This document shows positions 16,082 to 26,142 of a stretch of 64,000 nucleotides of DNA, one piece after another; the stretch's first letter is position 1; every line of letters begins with the position of its first letter. The stretch lies in the NCBI GenBank assembly GCA_002747255.1, contig PDUC01000029.1:1-64000 (forward strand). Direction: 5' to 3'. The notes under the pieces are model-generated. The model was not told where the DNA came from. It ran no database searches and was given only the letters and a program-made list of their open reading frames with translations. The DNA comes from Acidobacteriota bacterium. Lineage in GTDB: Bacteria > Acidobacteriota > Holophagae > Acanthopleuribacterales > Acanthopleuribacteraceae. A program made the translations under genes and the position numbers.

Positions 16082-19009
16082 TTAACCGCGCTTTTCGGGT
16101 TCAAGGCGGGGCTCGTTCAAATTCACCAGAAGATCCAAAAGCTCATCGCGATTGAGCTGGGTTTGTGTTTGTTGGCCATCGGTATCCCAGATGGATGAGG
16201 CCAACTCCAGTTTCTTGCCCTGCATGTGGAGAATGGCCTCTTCCAGCGTGTTTTCCGTGAGAAGTTTGTAGGAAAAAACACAACGGGTTTGTCCTATGCG
16301 ATGGACCCGATCTGTTGCCTGCTTTTCAACCATTGGGTTCCACCAGGGATCGAGATGGTAGACATAAGAGGCCCGGGTGAGATTCAAACCAACACCTCCG
16401 GCTTTCAAGCTGATGAGAAAGACAGGAGCTTCTCCCTGCTGAAATCTGTCAATGAGTTTCTGTCTTTGAGGTGTTTTCCCGTCCAGATAGAGGTAGGGTA
16501 TGTCTGCGTCTTCCAGGTTGAATTTAAATAGATTCAAAAGCTTGGTGAACTGAGAAAAAACCAGCGCAGCTTGGCCGTCTTGCTGGTTCTTCTTCAAGGC
16601 ATCCAGCAGGAATTCAAATTTTGTCGATTCTGCCGTTAAAAACTCATCTGAAACCAGACCCGGATGACAACAGATTTGCCGGAGCCTGAGCAGGGTTGTC
16701 AAAATAGAGGGCACGGTTGGTTTCTGTTCTGGAAGGTTTTTTTTAGCTTGGTCAAGAAAACTCTTGTAAATGTCATTTTGTTTTGAAGAAAGGGGCAGCT
16801 TGATGGTTATTTCCTGTTTGGGAGGCAATTCTTTTAAAACGGTTTCTTTTGTTCGGCGCAACAGGAAAGGGCGTATTTTTTGTTTCAGTGCCAGAATGAA
16901 GGGCGCGTTTTTAGGGAAGTAGCCGCGATACAACTCTCTATCGCCTAAAAAGTCTGGGGCGATGAAATGAAAAATGGACCAGAGTTCATCCAGATTGTTT
17001 TCAATGGGGGTGCCTGTCAGAGCCAATCTCGATTCTGCCCATAGTTCAAACACAGCTTGCGCGGTTTTTGATTTCGGGTTTTTAATCAATTGAGCTTCAT
17101 CGATGACGACCGAATCAAAGTGAATGTCGTAAAACAGGTCTTCGTCGCGCAACAAGGTTCCATAGGTCGTGATAACCAAATCGGCTTTTTGCAGAGCTTC
17201 AGGTGTTGTGGAGCGTTTGGAGCCGTGATGAATGACGACTTTGCGTTCGGGTGAAAAAGTTTCACACTCCGATTGCCAATTGAAAAGAAGGGTTCTTGGG
17301 ACAATGACGAGCTGTGGCAGTTCACCTTTGGTGATTGCCAGAAAAGAGAGTGTTTGGATGGTCTTTCCAAGGCCCATGTCATCTGCCAGTAAACCGGAGA
17401 GCCCGATTTCCTTTAATTGGAGCATCCACTCAACACCCTCTGTTTGATAGTGCCTCAAGATGCATTTCCATTTCTCCGGAATGACGAAAGCCGGTTTTAT
17501 TTCTCGTTGAGATCGAATGTTTCTGAGTAAGAAAAGTCGTTGCTTTTCTTCAGGAAAAGCTCTTTTAAGAGAGGATATTAAATCGTGATTGACCAGCAGC
17601 TCCCGTGTGTCAAAGGAAAGGATTTGGCCATTGGCCAGCTGGACGCCTTGACGTGATGCCATGAGATGATCCATTAAGCTTTGATGCTTAAAAATCTGGC
17701 CATCAATATCATAAGACGGTTCACTTTCTGATTCTATATTCCAACGAACACGACAGACCTTTTTTTCCGTTCCGAACCAGTTGTCAGCCCTTGATCGAAG
17801 TAGGTTCCAATCGGATGGAAAGCTCTTTGATAAGAGGAAGTCATCCACCATCTGCGACCTAATGAGGAACTGGGGCTGCTTAGGCGGTACTCCTATTTGC
17901 TGCAGACCTCTTCTCAACTGATTCAGTTTGTTCTCTGAAAGTGAAAGATAGGTGTTCTTTTTAAGAATTTGCCGTTTTTTCCGGGTACTTTCAAGGGGAA
18001 TGAAGGTTTGATTCAAGGTAATTCCCATTTGCCCTTTCAAATGGTGTCCTGAAGGGGCAAGTTTCAAGCTGAAAGAATGAGCATCGTTGATGAAATGGGG
18101 TTGGGGGCTTTTCCAGTTGATTTGGTGTTTTTCAGTAAGAATAAAGTGAAGGTTTTCTGCTAGAGCCTGTCCGCTCATGGAACCGTGGGTCTCCAGGATA
18201 AAGGGCTGTAAATGCCCAAAATAGGAAAACATGGTAATGGTGTTTCCCCTGATTCTGAAGCCAGGTCTTCCGGGAAAGAAGATGTCTCCTTGATGGGGTA
18301 TGTTCCCGACCCATTTCCAGTTCAGTTTTTTCTCTGTCAGTTCAACTTCAAGAGAAGGAGGATGGGCTATGAGATCGTCCCAATCATAGTGAGATGAACT
18401 GTTCTGGTTGAGTTTCAGGCCTTTATCGCGACCTTTCCAGAGTTCAAACAGTACTGTTGCCATATCTTGTTTTTCAACATGGATTTGAGCTCGATTTTCA
18501 CGGGTATCATGCTCGCGTAAGGCTTCTGCGGCTGATGGTGTGAGGTTCGTCAAGCAATTTGAGGCATTCAGAAAAGATCGGATATCGGGAACAAACCGGT
18601 TTTGGTCAGTGTGAAGAATTTTGAAAACAGCCAGTGAGGGTTGAATTGTCATAATAAGCTTAAAGTGCGAGGCAGGATCGGAGTTTAGCTGTTTCTTTTG
18701 AGGTTTTCTGACATGATACTCTGGTTGTTCCCCAATTTGATGGAGTGCCAGAATAATAGAGTGAACGCACCACTTCCCGCGACCGTGAAGCAGGCATTCG
18801 GGCAGATATCGCTGTCCCCGCTTGGTTATTTTGGAATAGCTGTTTTTTTCACCACTGTTGGCGGCAGGTCGAATTCCGGCTTCAATCCGGCCTCTCTTAT
18901 CGAACTTGTAGGTGTGAACGGAAAGGGAATCCATTGCTTTTTTTGCTTTTTGTACGGCAGTGTCGCCAGCCATTTCAGTTAGCTGTTTCTTGTCGATAAA
19001 TTGATCCAT
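16082..19009 (-). CDS. SNF2-family ATPase (RapA/HepA-like helicase)
   Basis: A 975-residue nucleic-acid-dependent ATPase. The N-terminal third has a degenerate SWIM-like zinc finger (CLLHGRGKWCVH, near residue 73). The motor shows ADDMGLGKT (motif I), VVIDEAQ (motif II), LALTGTPIENN (motif III), and in the second RecA lobe SLKAGGVGLNLT (V) and ATDRVHRIGQ (VI). This is the bacterial SNF2/COG0553 layout, associated with polymerase recycling or DNA remodelling. ATG at 19009 with AGGAACC upstream. It follows the kinase-TPR gene by 74 bases on the same strand, so fur, kinase and SNF2 may be one transcript. Confidence 0.93.
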   Translation of the reverse strand: MDQFIDKKQLTEMAGDTAVQKAKKAMDSLSVHTYKFDKRGRIEAGIRPAANSGEKNSYSKITKRGQRYLPECLLHGRGKWCVHSIILALHQIGEQPEYHVRKPQKKQLNSDPASHFKLIMTIQPSLAVFKILHTDQNRFVPDIRSFLNASNCLTNLTPSAAEALREHDTRENRAQIHVEKQDMATVLFELWKGRDKGLKLNQNSSSHYDWDDLIAHPPSLEVELTEKKLNWKWVGNIPHQGDIFFPGRPGFRIRGNTITMFSYFGHLQPFILETHGSMSGQALAENLHFILTEKHQINWKSPQPHFINDAHSFSLKLAPSGHHLKGQMGITLNQTFIPLESTRKKRQILKKNTYLSLSENKLNQLRRGLQQIGVPPKQPQFLIRSQMVDDFLLSKSFPSDWNLLRSRADNWFGTEKKVCRVRWNIESESEPSYDIDGQIFKHQSLMDHLMASRQGVQLANGQILSFDTRELLVNHDLISSLKRAFPEEKQRLFLLRNIRSQREIKPAFVIPEKWKCILRHYQTEGVEWMLQLKEIGLSGLLADDMGLGKTIQTLSFLAITKGELPQLVIVPRTLLFNWQSECETFSPERKVVIHHGSKRSTTPEALQKADLVITTYGTLLRDEDLFYDIHFDSVVIDEAQLIKNPKSKTAQAVFELWAESRLALTGTPIENNLDELWSIFHFIAPDFLGDRELYRGYFPKNAPFILALKQKIRPFLLRRTKETVLKELPPKQEITIKLPLSSKQNDIYKSFLDQAKKNLPEQKPTVPSILTTLLRLRQICCHPGLVSDEFLTAESTKFEFLLDALKKNQQDGQAALVFSQFTKLLNLFKFNLEDADIPYLYLDGKTPQRQKLIDRFQQGEAPVFLISLKAGGVGLNLTRASYVYHLDPWWNPMVEKQATDRVHRIGQTRCVFSYKLLTENTLEEAILHMQGKKLELASSIWDTDGQQTQTQLNRDELLDLLVNLNEPRLEPEKRG

Positions 19010-19083
19010 TTGAGGTTCCTAAAACCATGACCATCTTCAACACCTTGGCAGATCCCGCTGGAACTTGAAGTGCCTGACAGGAG

Positions 19084-22000
19084 TTAAAAGAGTGTCGAGG
19101 TGAGAAATTGGAGGGCGTTGGCAGAGTGCTGCGTGTCGGCCGGCAGCATGTTGGGGATGCGATCCGTGAGGACGTTTTCGCTGATGAGCAGGTTCTGTAT
19201 GACTTCCAACCGCAACGCTTCCATGGGTAGTTTGTATTTTTTTGAGTAACTCAATGCCATGTTGAGGTAAGTGGGGATTTCGTTGAACTCTTTATCAGCA
19301 ACGGTTTTTAAAAGCATGAATCGCGGAGTTTGGTGTTTGCTCCAGAAGGGAACATTGTTGGCTGTATAGTTTAAAACGGATTGAATCATTGAGTTGGTCA
19401 ATTTCAGAGGGTTCAATAGCGAGCAGAAGAGAGGCATCCAGACTGCGGGTAGGAGGCGACAGTTCTTGATGGTATTTAAAATGTATTGTTCTTCATAAAC
19501 TTGTGGATCACTCGTTAGAATCTGGGATACGAGATGGAGAACAGGCGCGTAGACCTGATCCTCCGTTTTTTGAAAGTCGGACAGCAGTTTTTTTACCATT
19601 TTGAATTGATGAAAATTGAGAAAGAATAAAACCTCTTCAAGGAACATAAACTGTTCGTGGTTCCCCTCAGGTTGATTGATCTTGCGAAGGTTTTCCAGGT
19701 TTTGCAGACCTTGCTGGTATTGAAAGAGAGATTGATGGCAGAAGTTTGCTATCTGATAAAGCTGCATTTTTGTTTTAGGTAAAAGGTCAGCAGGAGGATA
19801 ATGCTTTAAGTAATCCAGAGCCTTTTGGGGCTTTCGTTCCAGAATTTGCATTTTGGCAATTACCAAGAGGTTTTTAGCATACAAGTCGTGAGATGGGTCG
19901 AACCGTTGTTTCTGCCATTCTAATACCTTTTTGGCTCTGGAAATTTGATTGGATGCGAGAAGCAGAGTGATGAGTTGAAGTGAGAGATTGATATCAATAC
20001 TTTGTAGATCCTGCGTACGAAAAATGACATCCAGAGTGTTGAATGCTCTGGTGTAGTTCCCGAGATCAAATTCAATAATGGCTAACAGTGTCTGGGTACT
20101 GGCATTCCTGTCTATTCTCGCTGCTTTTTTGACGAATTCCAGTGCTAAAATCGGGTCCTCGTGGCGGTACGCAGAGGCGATGTAAAACCAGAAATCGTGC
20201 TTTTTCTGAAAGTGTGGAAGATCCAGGAATGGTGTTAAGATGTCTCTCAGAGATTCATACTGTGCACTTTGAAAACAGTATCTGGCATAACGCATGGCGA
20301 AGAGAGCGGCTTTTTGGTGATGCTCACTGGATAAATAGAGATTTGAAATAATCCGCCAGAGAGGAGGAGAATGATCTATATAGGGTTGAGACAGCTTTTC
20401 TATTGTTTCTGCGAGTAAGTTGGTGCGAGTGGCTTTTTCACGATCATCGATCGAATTTAACAGGAAATCCCGGACCGCTTTTTTCTTCCAGATCAACCCT
20501 TGAGTTGAGCTCCTTTGAAAATCCAGCAAGTCGTATTCCTTGGCTTTTGTCAGCGTATCGCTCAGGGTTTCGAGATTGACATGAGTTAAATGTTTTAAAA
20601 CATTGATGTCCACACCCTCAGGATTCAGAGCGAGCCATTCGAGGTGTTTTACCTGTTCTTCAGAAAAGTTGGATAACACACTGGGAATGGTGTTGGATGT
20701 CCTTACGGCTTTAGCGACAACATCACTTTCCGAGGAAAGAGTGAGCACCTGTTTTTTGGCAGTGAGAGTGCCCATTTTTTTTCGCCTTTCGATGCCCCTC
20801 AGAAACGTCTGTAAGTGAAAGTTGGATTCTGAAGCCAGTTTTTTGGTAATTCTGAGAGGGACTCGAGCCTGATTGAATTGAGATGAGAGAAATTCAGAGA
20901 GTGTCACCATGTCAGGGAAGGGCACCTCTTTGGGCTTATTGAGGTGGGTCAACCTTGAAACGTTGACTTCACTGCTAAAAAGGATGAATGTAGGTGATTG
21001 ACATTCCCGACTAACGTAGAACATAAAATGATTGAGAAATCGAGTTAACTCTGTTGACGGCAATTCTGTGCATGAGAGCAGAATAAGGACTCTCCGTGAG
21101 GAGTGTTCTATGACATTGAGAAAGGCGGTTAAAATACTGGAACTTTGAATTTGATACTTAATCGATTGTACTTTCCACTCAAGTTGGGGCAAGGCTGTTT
21201 TCAGAATGTGCAGCCATTTGGTCATGTTCCGATCAGAGGCAGAGGGGACGGGTAATTGTTGAAGGATGATTTCCATTAAATCGTTTGGTGTCATGGACGG
21301 TTGGATATCGATTTTCAGAACAAGATCCGTGTCAAGGTGGTTTGGAAGGTTTTCGAGAATGGTATCTTTCCCGGTGCCAGGCGCTCCGTACAAGTAAAGA
21401 ACTTTATTTTCTAGTAGTTCAGGGACGCATTCCTCAAGGAAAAGGGTGTGGAGAAATTGCGATTTGGTACAGACATCCAGGTCCAAAATCTGCATAGGCT
21501 TTCCAACTATGGGCATTTGTCTCTCCATAATGGATTTGATTTCTAAAAACACATCGCGGCAGCTGGCATGTCTTTTGTGCGGTTCGATGTGGAGAATTTT
21601 GATAAAGAAATCATCGAGTTCTGGTGGAAGATCTGCGATGGTTGACGGTGCTTTGGGTGTGGTGACGAGTCTTTGATAGACCGTTTCCGCCAGTGTGTGT
21701 CCTCTGAAGGGCTTGGTTCCCGTTAGCAGATCGTAAACCATGACTCCTAAAGAAAAGATATCGGCAGCGGGGGATACTTCATCGCCGCTCAGGCATTCCG
21801 GCGCAACATAATAAGCGCTTCCCATAAACGAGTTCCGGTTGGTAAACATGGTAAGATCCTGGACTTTCATAATGCCAAAATCTATGAGTTTAAGTGTTTT
21901 GTTTTGAGTGATAAGGATGTTCTGCGGCTTCAGGTCTCTGTGGATTATTTGATGGTTGTGTATGAAGTCAAGAACATCGCAAAGCTGTTCGAAAATGGAA

Positions 22001-22350
22001 AAAAAAAGTGGGAGCTCATCCGGCATCCTCTTTTGTTTCCAGTAGGAGTGCCAGGTATCACCTTCAACCCATTCCATGACGTAAGCCGGATAACCTTTCC
22101 ACTTGGGGAAATATTCGACGACTTCAACCAGGTTTGGATGAGGGTAGGCTCTGAGAAACTCGTACTCCATATAGAATCGCTTTTCTGCTGCGGGGTCATC
22201 TTCATCCGGCAACATGGTTTTTAAGACGAATGTTTTGTTGGAAGTATTGGTTCTGAGTGTCAAGTCCTTAGGCTTGATGCGATATATGACAGAGCATCCA
22301 CCCCTGACGTATTCGTCGATCACTTCATAGGGGAATGGATCATTTGTCAT
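19084..22350 (-). CDS. Ser/Thr protein kinase fused to an ATPase and TPR-like region
   Basis: A 1,088-residue cytoplasmic protein. The kinase domain (about 8-280) is complete: glycine loop RGGCSVIY, Lys44 in FVLKTML, IIHRDLKPQN (Asp139), LIDFGIM (Asp157) and VAPE. An AAA/NACHT-like segment follows with P-loop YGAPGTGKDT (about 325-335). The rest is helical repeat (TPR/MalT-like), with pairs such as LALEFVKKAARIDRNA. This layout resembles PknK-type sensor kinases. The ATG overlaps the last 11 bases of fur, so it is translationally coupled to that regulator. No membrane segment is seen. Targets are unknown. Confidence 0.9.
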   Translation of the reverse strand: MTNDPFPYEVIDEYVRGGCSVIYRIKPKDLTLRTNTSNKTFVLKTMLPDEDDPAAEKRFYMEYEFLRAYPHPNLVEVVEYFPKWKGYPAYVMEWVEGDTWHSYWKQKRMPDELPLFFSIFEQLCDVLDFIHNHQIIHRDLKPQNILITQNKTLKLIDFGIMKVQDLTMFTNRNSFMGSAYYVAPECLSGDEVSPAADIFSLGVMVYDLLTGTKPFRGHTLAETVYQRLVTTPKAPSTIADLPPELDDFFIKILHIEPHKRHASCRDVFLEIKSIMERQMPIVGKPMQILDLDVCTKSQFLHTLFLEECVPELLENKVLYLYGAPGTGKDTILENLPNHLDTDLVLKIDIQPSMTPNDLMEIILQQLPVPSASDRNMTKWLHILKTALPQLEWKVQSIKYQIQSSSILTAFLNVIEHSSRRVLILLSCTELPSTELTRFLNHFMFYVSRECQSPTFILFSSEVNVSRLTHLNKPKEVPFPDMVTLSEFLSSQFNQARVPLRITKKLASESNFHLQTFLRGIERRKKMGTLTAKKQVLTLSSESDVVAKAVRTSNTIPSVLSNFSEEQVKHLEWLALNPEGVDINVLKHLTHVNLETLSDTLTKAKEYDLLDFQRSSTQGLIWKKKAVRDFLLNSIDDREKATRTNLLAETIEKLSQPYIDHSPPLWRIISNLYLSSEHHQKAALFAMRYARYCFQSAQYESLRDILTPFLDLPHFQKKHDFWFYIASAYRHEDPILALEFVKKAARIDRNASTQTLLAIIEFDLGNYTRAFNTLDVIFRTQDLQSIDINLSLQLITLLLASNQISRAKKVLEWQKQRFDPSHDLYAKNLLVIAKMQILERKPQKALDYLKHYPPADLLPKTKMQLYQIANFCHQSLFQYQQGLQNLENLRKINQPEGNHEQFMFLEEVLFFLNFHQFKMVKKLLSDFQKTEDQVYAPVLHLVSQILTSDPQVYEEQYILNTIKNCRLLPAVWMPLFCSLLNPLKLTNSMIQSVLNYTANNVPFWSKHQTPRFMLLKTVADKEFNEIPTYLNMALSYSKKYKLPMEALRLEVIQNLLISENVLTDRIPNMLPADTQHSANALQFLTSTLF

Positions 22351-22822
22351 GATCTGTCTTCTTCTTTTTCAGCTTTTCAGGGCACATGGGGTTGAGGCAT
22401 TCAGCGTAAATATTATGGACATGACTGACGGCTTTAAACCCTTTGGCTTGAAGAATTTTGTCCTGGATTTTTTCCAAGCCTTCATCGTAGAACTCCATTA
22501 TTTTAAAGCAGTCGGTGCAGATGATGTGGTCATGATGTCCTTCGGCTAAGGATGCCTCATATCGCGCTTCATAGCCATCGAGAGCCAGTTTCGTTACTAA
22601 ATCAGCTTCAACCAGAATTTCCAGGGTTCGGTAGACGGTTGCTCTGGACACTTTGGAGTACTGTTGTTCCACAGCCAGGCATAAATCCATTGCAGTCAGG
22701 TGTTTATTTGTCGCGTAAATGGTTCGAAGGATGAGTAATCTCTCTTCTGTCACCTTTTTGCCCGTCTGACGAAGGTATTCAATAAATCGCTCTTCTATTG
22801 TTTTGTCCGCTTTTTGATTCAA
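22340..22822 (-). CDS. Fur-family metal- or peroxide-responsive regulator
   Basis: DNA-binding repressor of the Fur/Zur/PerR family, about 160 residues. The winged helix contains RATVYRTLEILVEADLV. The metal-binding part has EGHHDHIICTDC, and a second Cys pair near the end (CLNPMC) completes a structural zinc site. Which metal it senses cannot be told. The open frame extends to 22879, but I favour the TTG at 22820-22822: GGAG is nine bases upstream, and a TATAAT at 22851-22856 would put the RNA start downstream of the earlier ATG. A GTG at 22831 is also possible. It heads a likely operon with the kinase. Confidence 0.88.
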   Translation of the reverse strand: MNQKADKTIEERFIEYLRQTGKKVTEERLLILRTIYATNKHLTAMDLCLAVEQQYSKVSRATVYRTLEILVEADLVTKLALDGYEARYEASLAEGHHDHIICTDCFKIMEFYDEGLEKIQDKILQAKGFKAVSHVHNIYAECLNPMCPEKLKKKKTDHDK

Positions 22823-22850
22823 AGTTACCACACTCCAACATGATAGGGAC

Positions 22851-22856
22851 ATTATA
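22851..22856 (-). promoter_or_regulatory. -10 element of the fur promoter
   Basis: A perfect TATAAT lies on the minus strand 29 bases upstream of the chosen TTG start. No strong -35 is visible (GTGAAA at the right distance). The predicted RNA start is near 22844. The site overlaps the upstream in-frame ATG, which argues against that ATG as the start. Confidence 0.45.
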
Positions 22857-23104
22857 AGGACTTGACACGAATATTTCACGTTCTATCTGTGGTGATACCC
22901 GTTCTTCCATACTAAATTGAAGCAGGCCGATCCGGCGCGTGTGATTTTGCATGAGTGATCCAGCCGGGCTTGGACAGCTAGGCATGATTTCGCAAGCGAT
23001 GATGCTTCAATGGCCTAGGCGAGCTATGGGGTGGATATCTTTTCGGGTTCAATGAGTGGGTTGCGGAAAATGCATTTTATTGGGCATTTTCTTTAAAGTT
23101 TTTC
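22857..23104. other. Divergent intergenic region between fur and cheA
   Basis: About 250 bases between two divergently transcribed units. Apart from the two promoter elements at its edges I see no gene, terminator or clear operator. Open frames here are short and overlap both promoters. Confidence 0.5.
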
Positions 23105-23113
23105 TGATATACT
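23105..23113 (+). promoter_or_regulatory. Extended -10 promoter of the che cluster
   Basis: TGA-TATACT (23105-23113) is a good extended -10 element, and a poor -35 is normal for this class. Transcription should start near 23120, leaving about 29 bases before the cheA ATG. Confidence 0.5.
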
Positions 23114-23148
23114 CCGATGGTCAATAAATAGAGAAACGGAAGGTGGAT

Positions 23149-26139
23149 ATGGGGCAATTTGATGCAGAAGATCTCGAGCTGATAGAAGGGTTTCGCGAGG
23201 AGAGCGAAGATCATCTTGAAGTCATCGAAGATCAGTTGTTGAAACTGGAAAGAGAAGAATTCGATAAGGAAAGTATAAACCTGATCTTCAGGTCCATTCA
23301 TACCATTAAGGGTGGAAGCGGGTTTCTGGGGTTTAACGCAGTTAAGGAGCTCTCTCATCGAATGGAGAGTTTACTTGATTGCTTGAGAAACTCAAAAGTT
23401 GATTTCAATGAAGATGTTACAGATGTTTTGCTGCGTGGAACCGACTTACTCAAAGCCATGTTTGAAGACCTTGAAAATCAGGACTGTGTCGATACTACTG
23501 AAACTATGTTGATCCTGGATTCCATTCTTGCTGGAGAGACACCCTCCTCCTGTAACCGGGAGAGTAAGGGACAAAACGCCTGTGAGCAGGCTCTTTTGAC
23601 TGTGGACGATCTTGTGCTCGATGACGTTCTCAAGCTCAAGGAAAGAGGATTCAACTTCATAAGGGTCACTATTTTAAAAAGTGATCACGAAGAAAAGGTC
23701 AAAACACAGGGGTTTGATCTGTTTTCGGACTATTTCAATTCTTTTGGAAAGTTGATCGCACACGATGGATTGGATGGGGAAAAACAGCGTTCTGAAATTG
23801 TCTTTGGTTCTGTTCTGGAAGGGGAGTTCGCATCGGCTGCGCTATGTGTTGCTGAAAAGGATTTCAAACACCTCTCAGAATCTGATTTGAAGCAGCTGTT
23901 CGCGCAACAGGATGAGGGCTCCGTTCAAGGAAAAGTGAAAACGGCAAAAACGGCTGTTTTGAAAGACAAAAAAAAGGCCAAGACACAAACAACGAGAACC
24001 AATAAAACACTGAAAGTTTCAACCCAGCTGCTTGGGAACCTGATGTCTCTCGCTGGAGAACTTATTCTCTGCAGGAATCAGCTTGTTCAAGAAGGGAATA
24101 TATCTGATATGCCTGTCCTGCATACACTTAACCAAAGGTTAAGCGAACTGCAAGAGACTGTTATGAAGACGCGTTTACAGCCTGTGGGCGCTGTGTTCAA
24201 TAAAGTGCCCAGAATGGTCAGGGATCTTTCGAGATCTCTGGATAAACATGTGGAAGTCGATTTGTCCGGTGTTGATGTGGAACTTGATCGCACCATTATC
24301 GATGCCATAAGTGATCCCTTAACGCACTTGGTCAGAAACAGTATTGACCATGGCTTTGAGGAGCGAGCCGAACGCGTTCGTTTAGGGAAAAGTGAAACCT
24401 GCAACCTGAGTTTGCGTGCGTTTCACGAAAGCGGCATGGTCAACCTGGAAATAAAAGATGATGGAAGAGGTATCGATGCCGACAAACTGAAAATGAAAGC
24501 CCTGGAAAAAGGGCTTATTTCCGGTTCGGAAGCTGCGTCAATGGGTTATAGAGAAGCGCTCAGTCTCATCTTTCGACCTGGTTTTTCCATGGCCAAAAAA
24601 GTGACAGAAATATCAGGGCGCGGTGTCGGAATGGATGTGGTCAAGACCAGTTTTGAAAAACTGGGCGGTACCGTGGATCTTTATTCTGAACTGGGTGTCG
24701 GAACAACGGTTTTAGTCAAGCTGCCTACAACGCTTGCAATTGTGTCCGCAGTCATTGCTCAAGTTGAGGACTACAGCTTTGCGATATCCCAAAGTAACAT
24801 AGAGGAAATAGTTCGGCTCAAAGAGTATGAGCTTCCTCAAAAACTGGAAAAACATGGGAGTTTTGAAGTTTACAGGTTAAGGGGACAATTGCTTCCGGTT
24901 GTGAGACTTGCGGATATTTTCAAAATTGAAAGAACCTTTGTGGATAAAAAAGGCTGCGTCCGGTCTGATCGCCGTCAAAATTTGTCTGATCGTCGAGGGG
25001 AGAGTGTTCCGTCAAAAGAAATCAGAGAGCTGCGTAGAGGAGCAGAACGGAGAAAGCGGGGCAGAACCTTTTATATTGTCGTTGTCAGAGTTGGCTCCAA
25101 CCGCTTTGGCGTGCTGATCAACAAAATTCAGAATACCGAGGAAATCGTCATTAAGCCGTTGAGCTCCTTTATTAAAAACATCGATTGTTTTCATGGGAGT
25201 ACCATTCGGGGAGATGGTAAAGTCATCATGGTGCTTGATTGCAATGGACTGGCTAAAACCGCCAACTTAACCTTCGCCAAACTCGATGACTTAGTAAAGA
25301 ACAGCGACAGTGCAGATGATAGACACAATGCGGAAAAGCAGTCTTTTCTGATTTTCAACAATCACTTTGAGGAGTGTTTTGCCTTGCCGCTATCTTTTAT
25401 TACGCGGATAGAAAAAGTTTATGAGAAGGATATCGTTCAGCTGGGGGATAGAGAGTTAATTCAACTGGATGGTAAGAATGTCCCGCTTTTCAGACTGGAG
25501 AGCAAGCTCAAAGTCAAAGCGACAAGTAAAAACAAGGACGGTTCTATCTTTCTCATTCTTCCCAATATGATGAAATCAACCTATGCTTTAGTATGCAGCA
25601 GGGTGTTGGATGTCGTATCGACTGAAGTAAAACTCGAAACGGAAGTGATGCCAGCAGAGGGTGTCATTGGAACTTCGATTATCAATGGTCGAACAACCGT
25701 CATTCTGGATATTCATGGTCTGTTGGAAGAAAAACAATCTGAAGATAAGTTCAATCGAATGAACTACAGTATTTTGCTGGTGGAGGACACACCATTTTTC
25801 ATGAACATGATCAAACTTTATCTTTTACAGGCCGGCTTCAAAGTGGATGAAGCGGTGAATGGACTCAAGGCATGGGAGAGACTGGAACAAAAAGAATACG
25901 ATTTGGTGTTAAGCGACATCGAGATGCCTGAAATGGATGGCTATGAATTGGTTCACAAAATCAAAACAGACCCAAGGTTCCAGCACTTGCCCGTGATGGC
26001 CATCACGGCTCTCGATAATCCCAACGCCAAAGCAAAGGGCCAAAAAGCGGGTTTTGATGCCTATCAAGTCAAGCTGGATAAAGCCAAACTGATTCAATCA
26101 ATTTACAAATTGATTCATATTTCTAAAGGAATTGGGTAG
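23149..26139 (+). CDS. cheA: Hybrid chemotaxis histidine kinase CheA with C-terminal receiver
   Basis: Histidine kinase of a chemosensory system, 996 residues from the ATG at 23149 (AAGG upstream; a GTG six bases earlier is less likely). Order: Hpt domain with His51 in SIHTIKGGSGF; a variable linker; dimerisation and catalytic domains with LTHLVRNSIDHG (N box), KDDGRGID (G1) and SGRGVGMDVV (G2/F); a CheW-like domain split by a basic insert (SDRRQNLSDRR to ERRKRGR); a further CheW-like stretch (about 725-865); and a receiver domain with Asp923 in LSDIEMPEMDG. CheA-CheY fusions of the FrzE type occur in gliding or twitching bacteria. cheW follows after three bases. Confidence 0.93.
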   Translation: MGQFDAEDLELIEGFREESEDHLEVIEDQLLKLEREEFDKESINLIFRSIHTIKGGSGFLGFNAVKELSHRMESLLDCLRNSKVDFNEDVTDVLLRGTDLLKAMFEDLENQDCVDTTETMLILDSILAGETPSSCNRESKGQNACEQALLTVDDLVLDDVLKLKERGFNFIRVTILKSDHEEKVKTQGFDLFSDYFNSFGKLIAHDGLDGEKQRSEIVFGSVLEGEFASAALCVAEKDFKHLSESDLKQLFAQQDEGSVQGKVKTAKTAVLKDKKKAKTQTTRTNKTLKVSTQLLGNLMSLAGELILCRNQLVQEGNISDMPVLHTLNQRLSELQETVMKTRLQPVGAVFNKVPRMVRDLSRSLDKHVEVDLSGVDVELDRTIIDAISDPLTHLVRNSIDHGFEERAERVRLGKSETCNLSLRAFHESGMVNLEIKDDGRGIDADKLKMKALEKGLISGSEAASMGYREALSLIFRPGFSMAKKVTEISGRGVGMDVVKTSFEKLGGTVDLYSELGVGTTVLVKLPTTLAIVSAVIAQVEDYSFAISQSNIEEIVRLKEYELPQKLEKHGSFEVYRLRGQLLPVVRLADIFKIERTFVDKKGCVRSDRRQNLSDRRGESVPSKEIRELRRGAERRKRGRTFYIVVVRVGSNRFGVLINKIQNTEEIVIKPLSSFIKNIDCFHGSTIRGDGKVIMVLDCNGLAKTANLTFAKLDDLVKNSDSADDRHNAEKQSFLIFNNHFEECFALPLSFITRIEKVYEKDIVQLGDRELIQLDGKNVPLFRLESKLKVKATSKNKDGSIFLILPNMMKSTYALVCSRVLDVVSTEVKLETEVMPAEGVIGTSIINGRTTVILDIHGLLEEKQSEDKFNRMNYSILLVEDTPFFMNMIKLYLLQAGFKVDEAVNGLKAWERLEQKEYDLVLSDIEMPEMDGYELVHKIKTDPRFQHLPVMAITALDNPNAKAKGQKAGFDAYQVKLDKAKLIQSIYKLIHISKGIG

Positions 26140-26142
26140 GTA

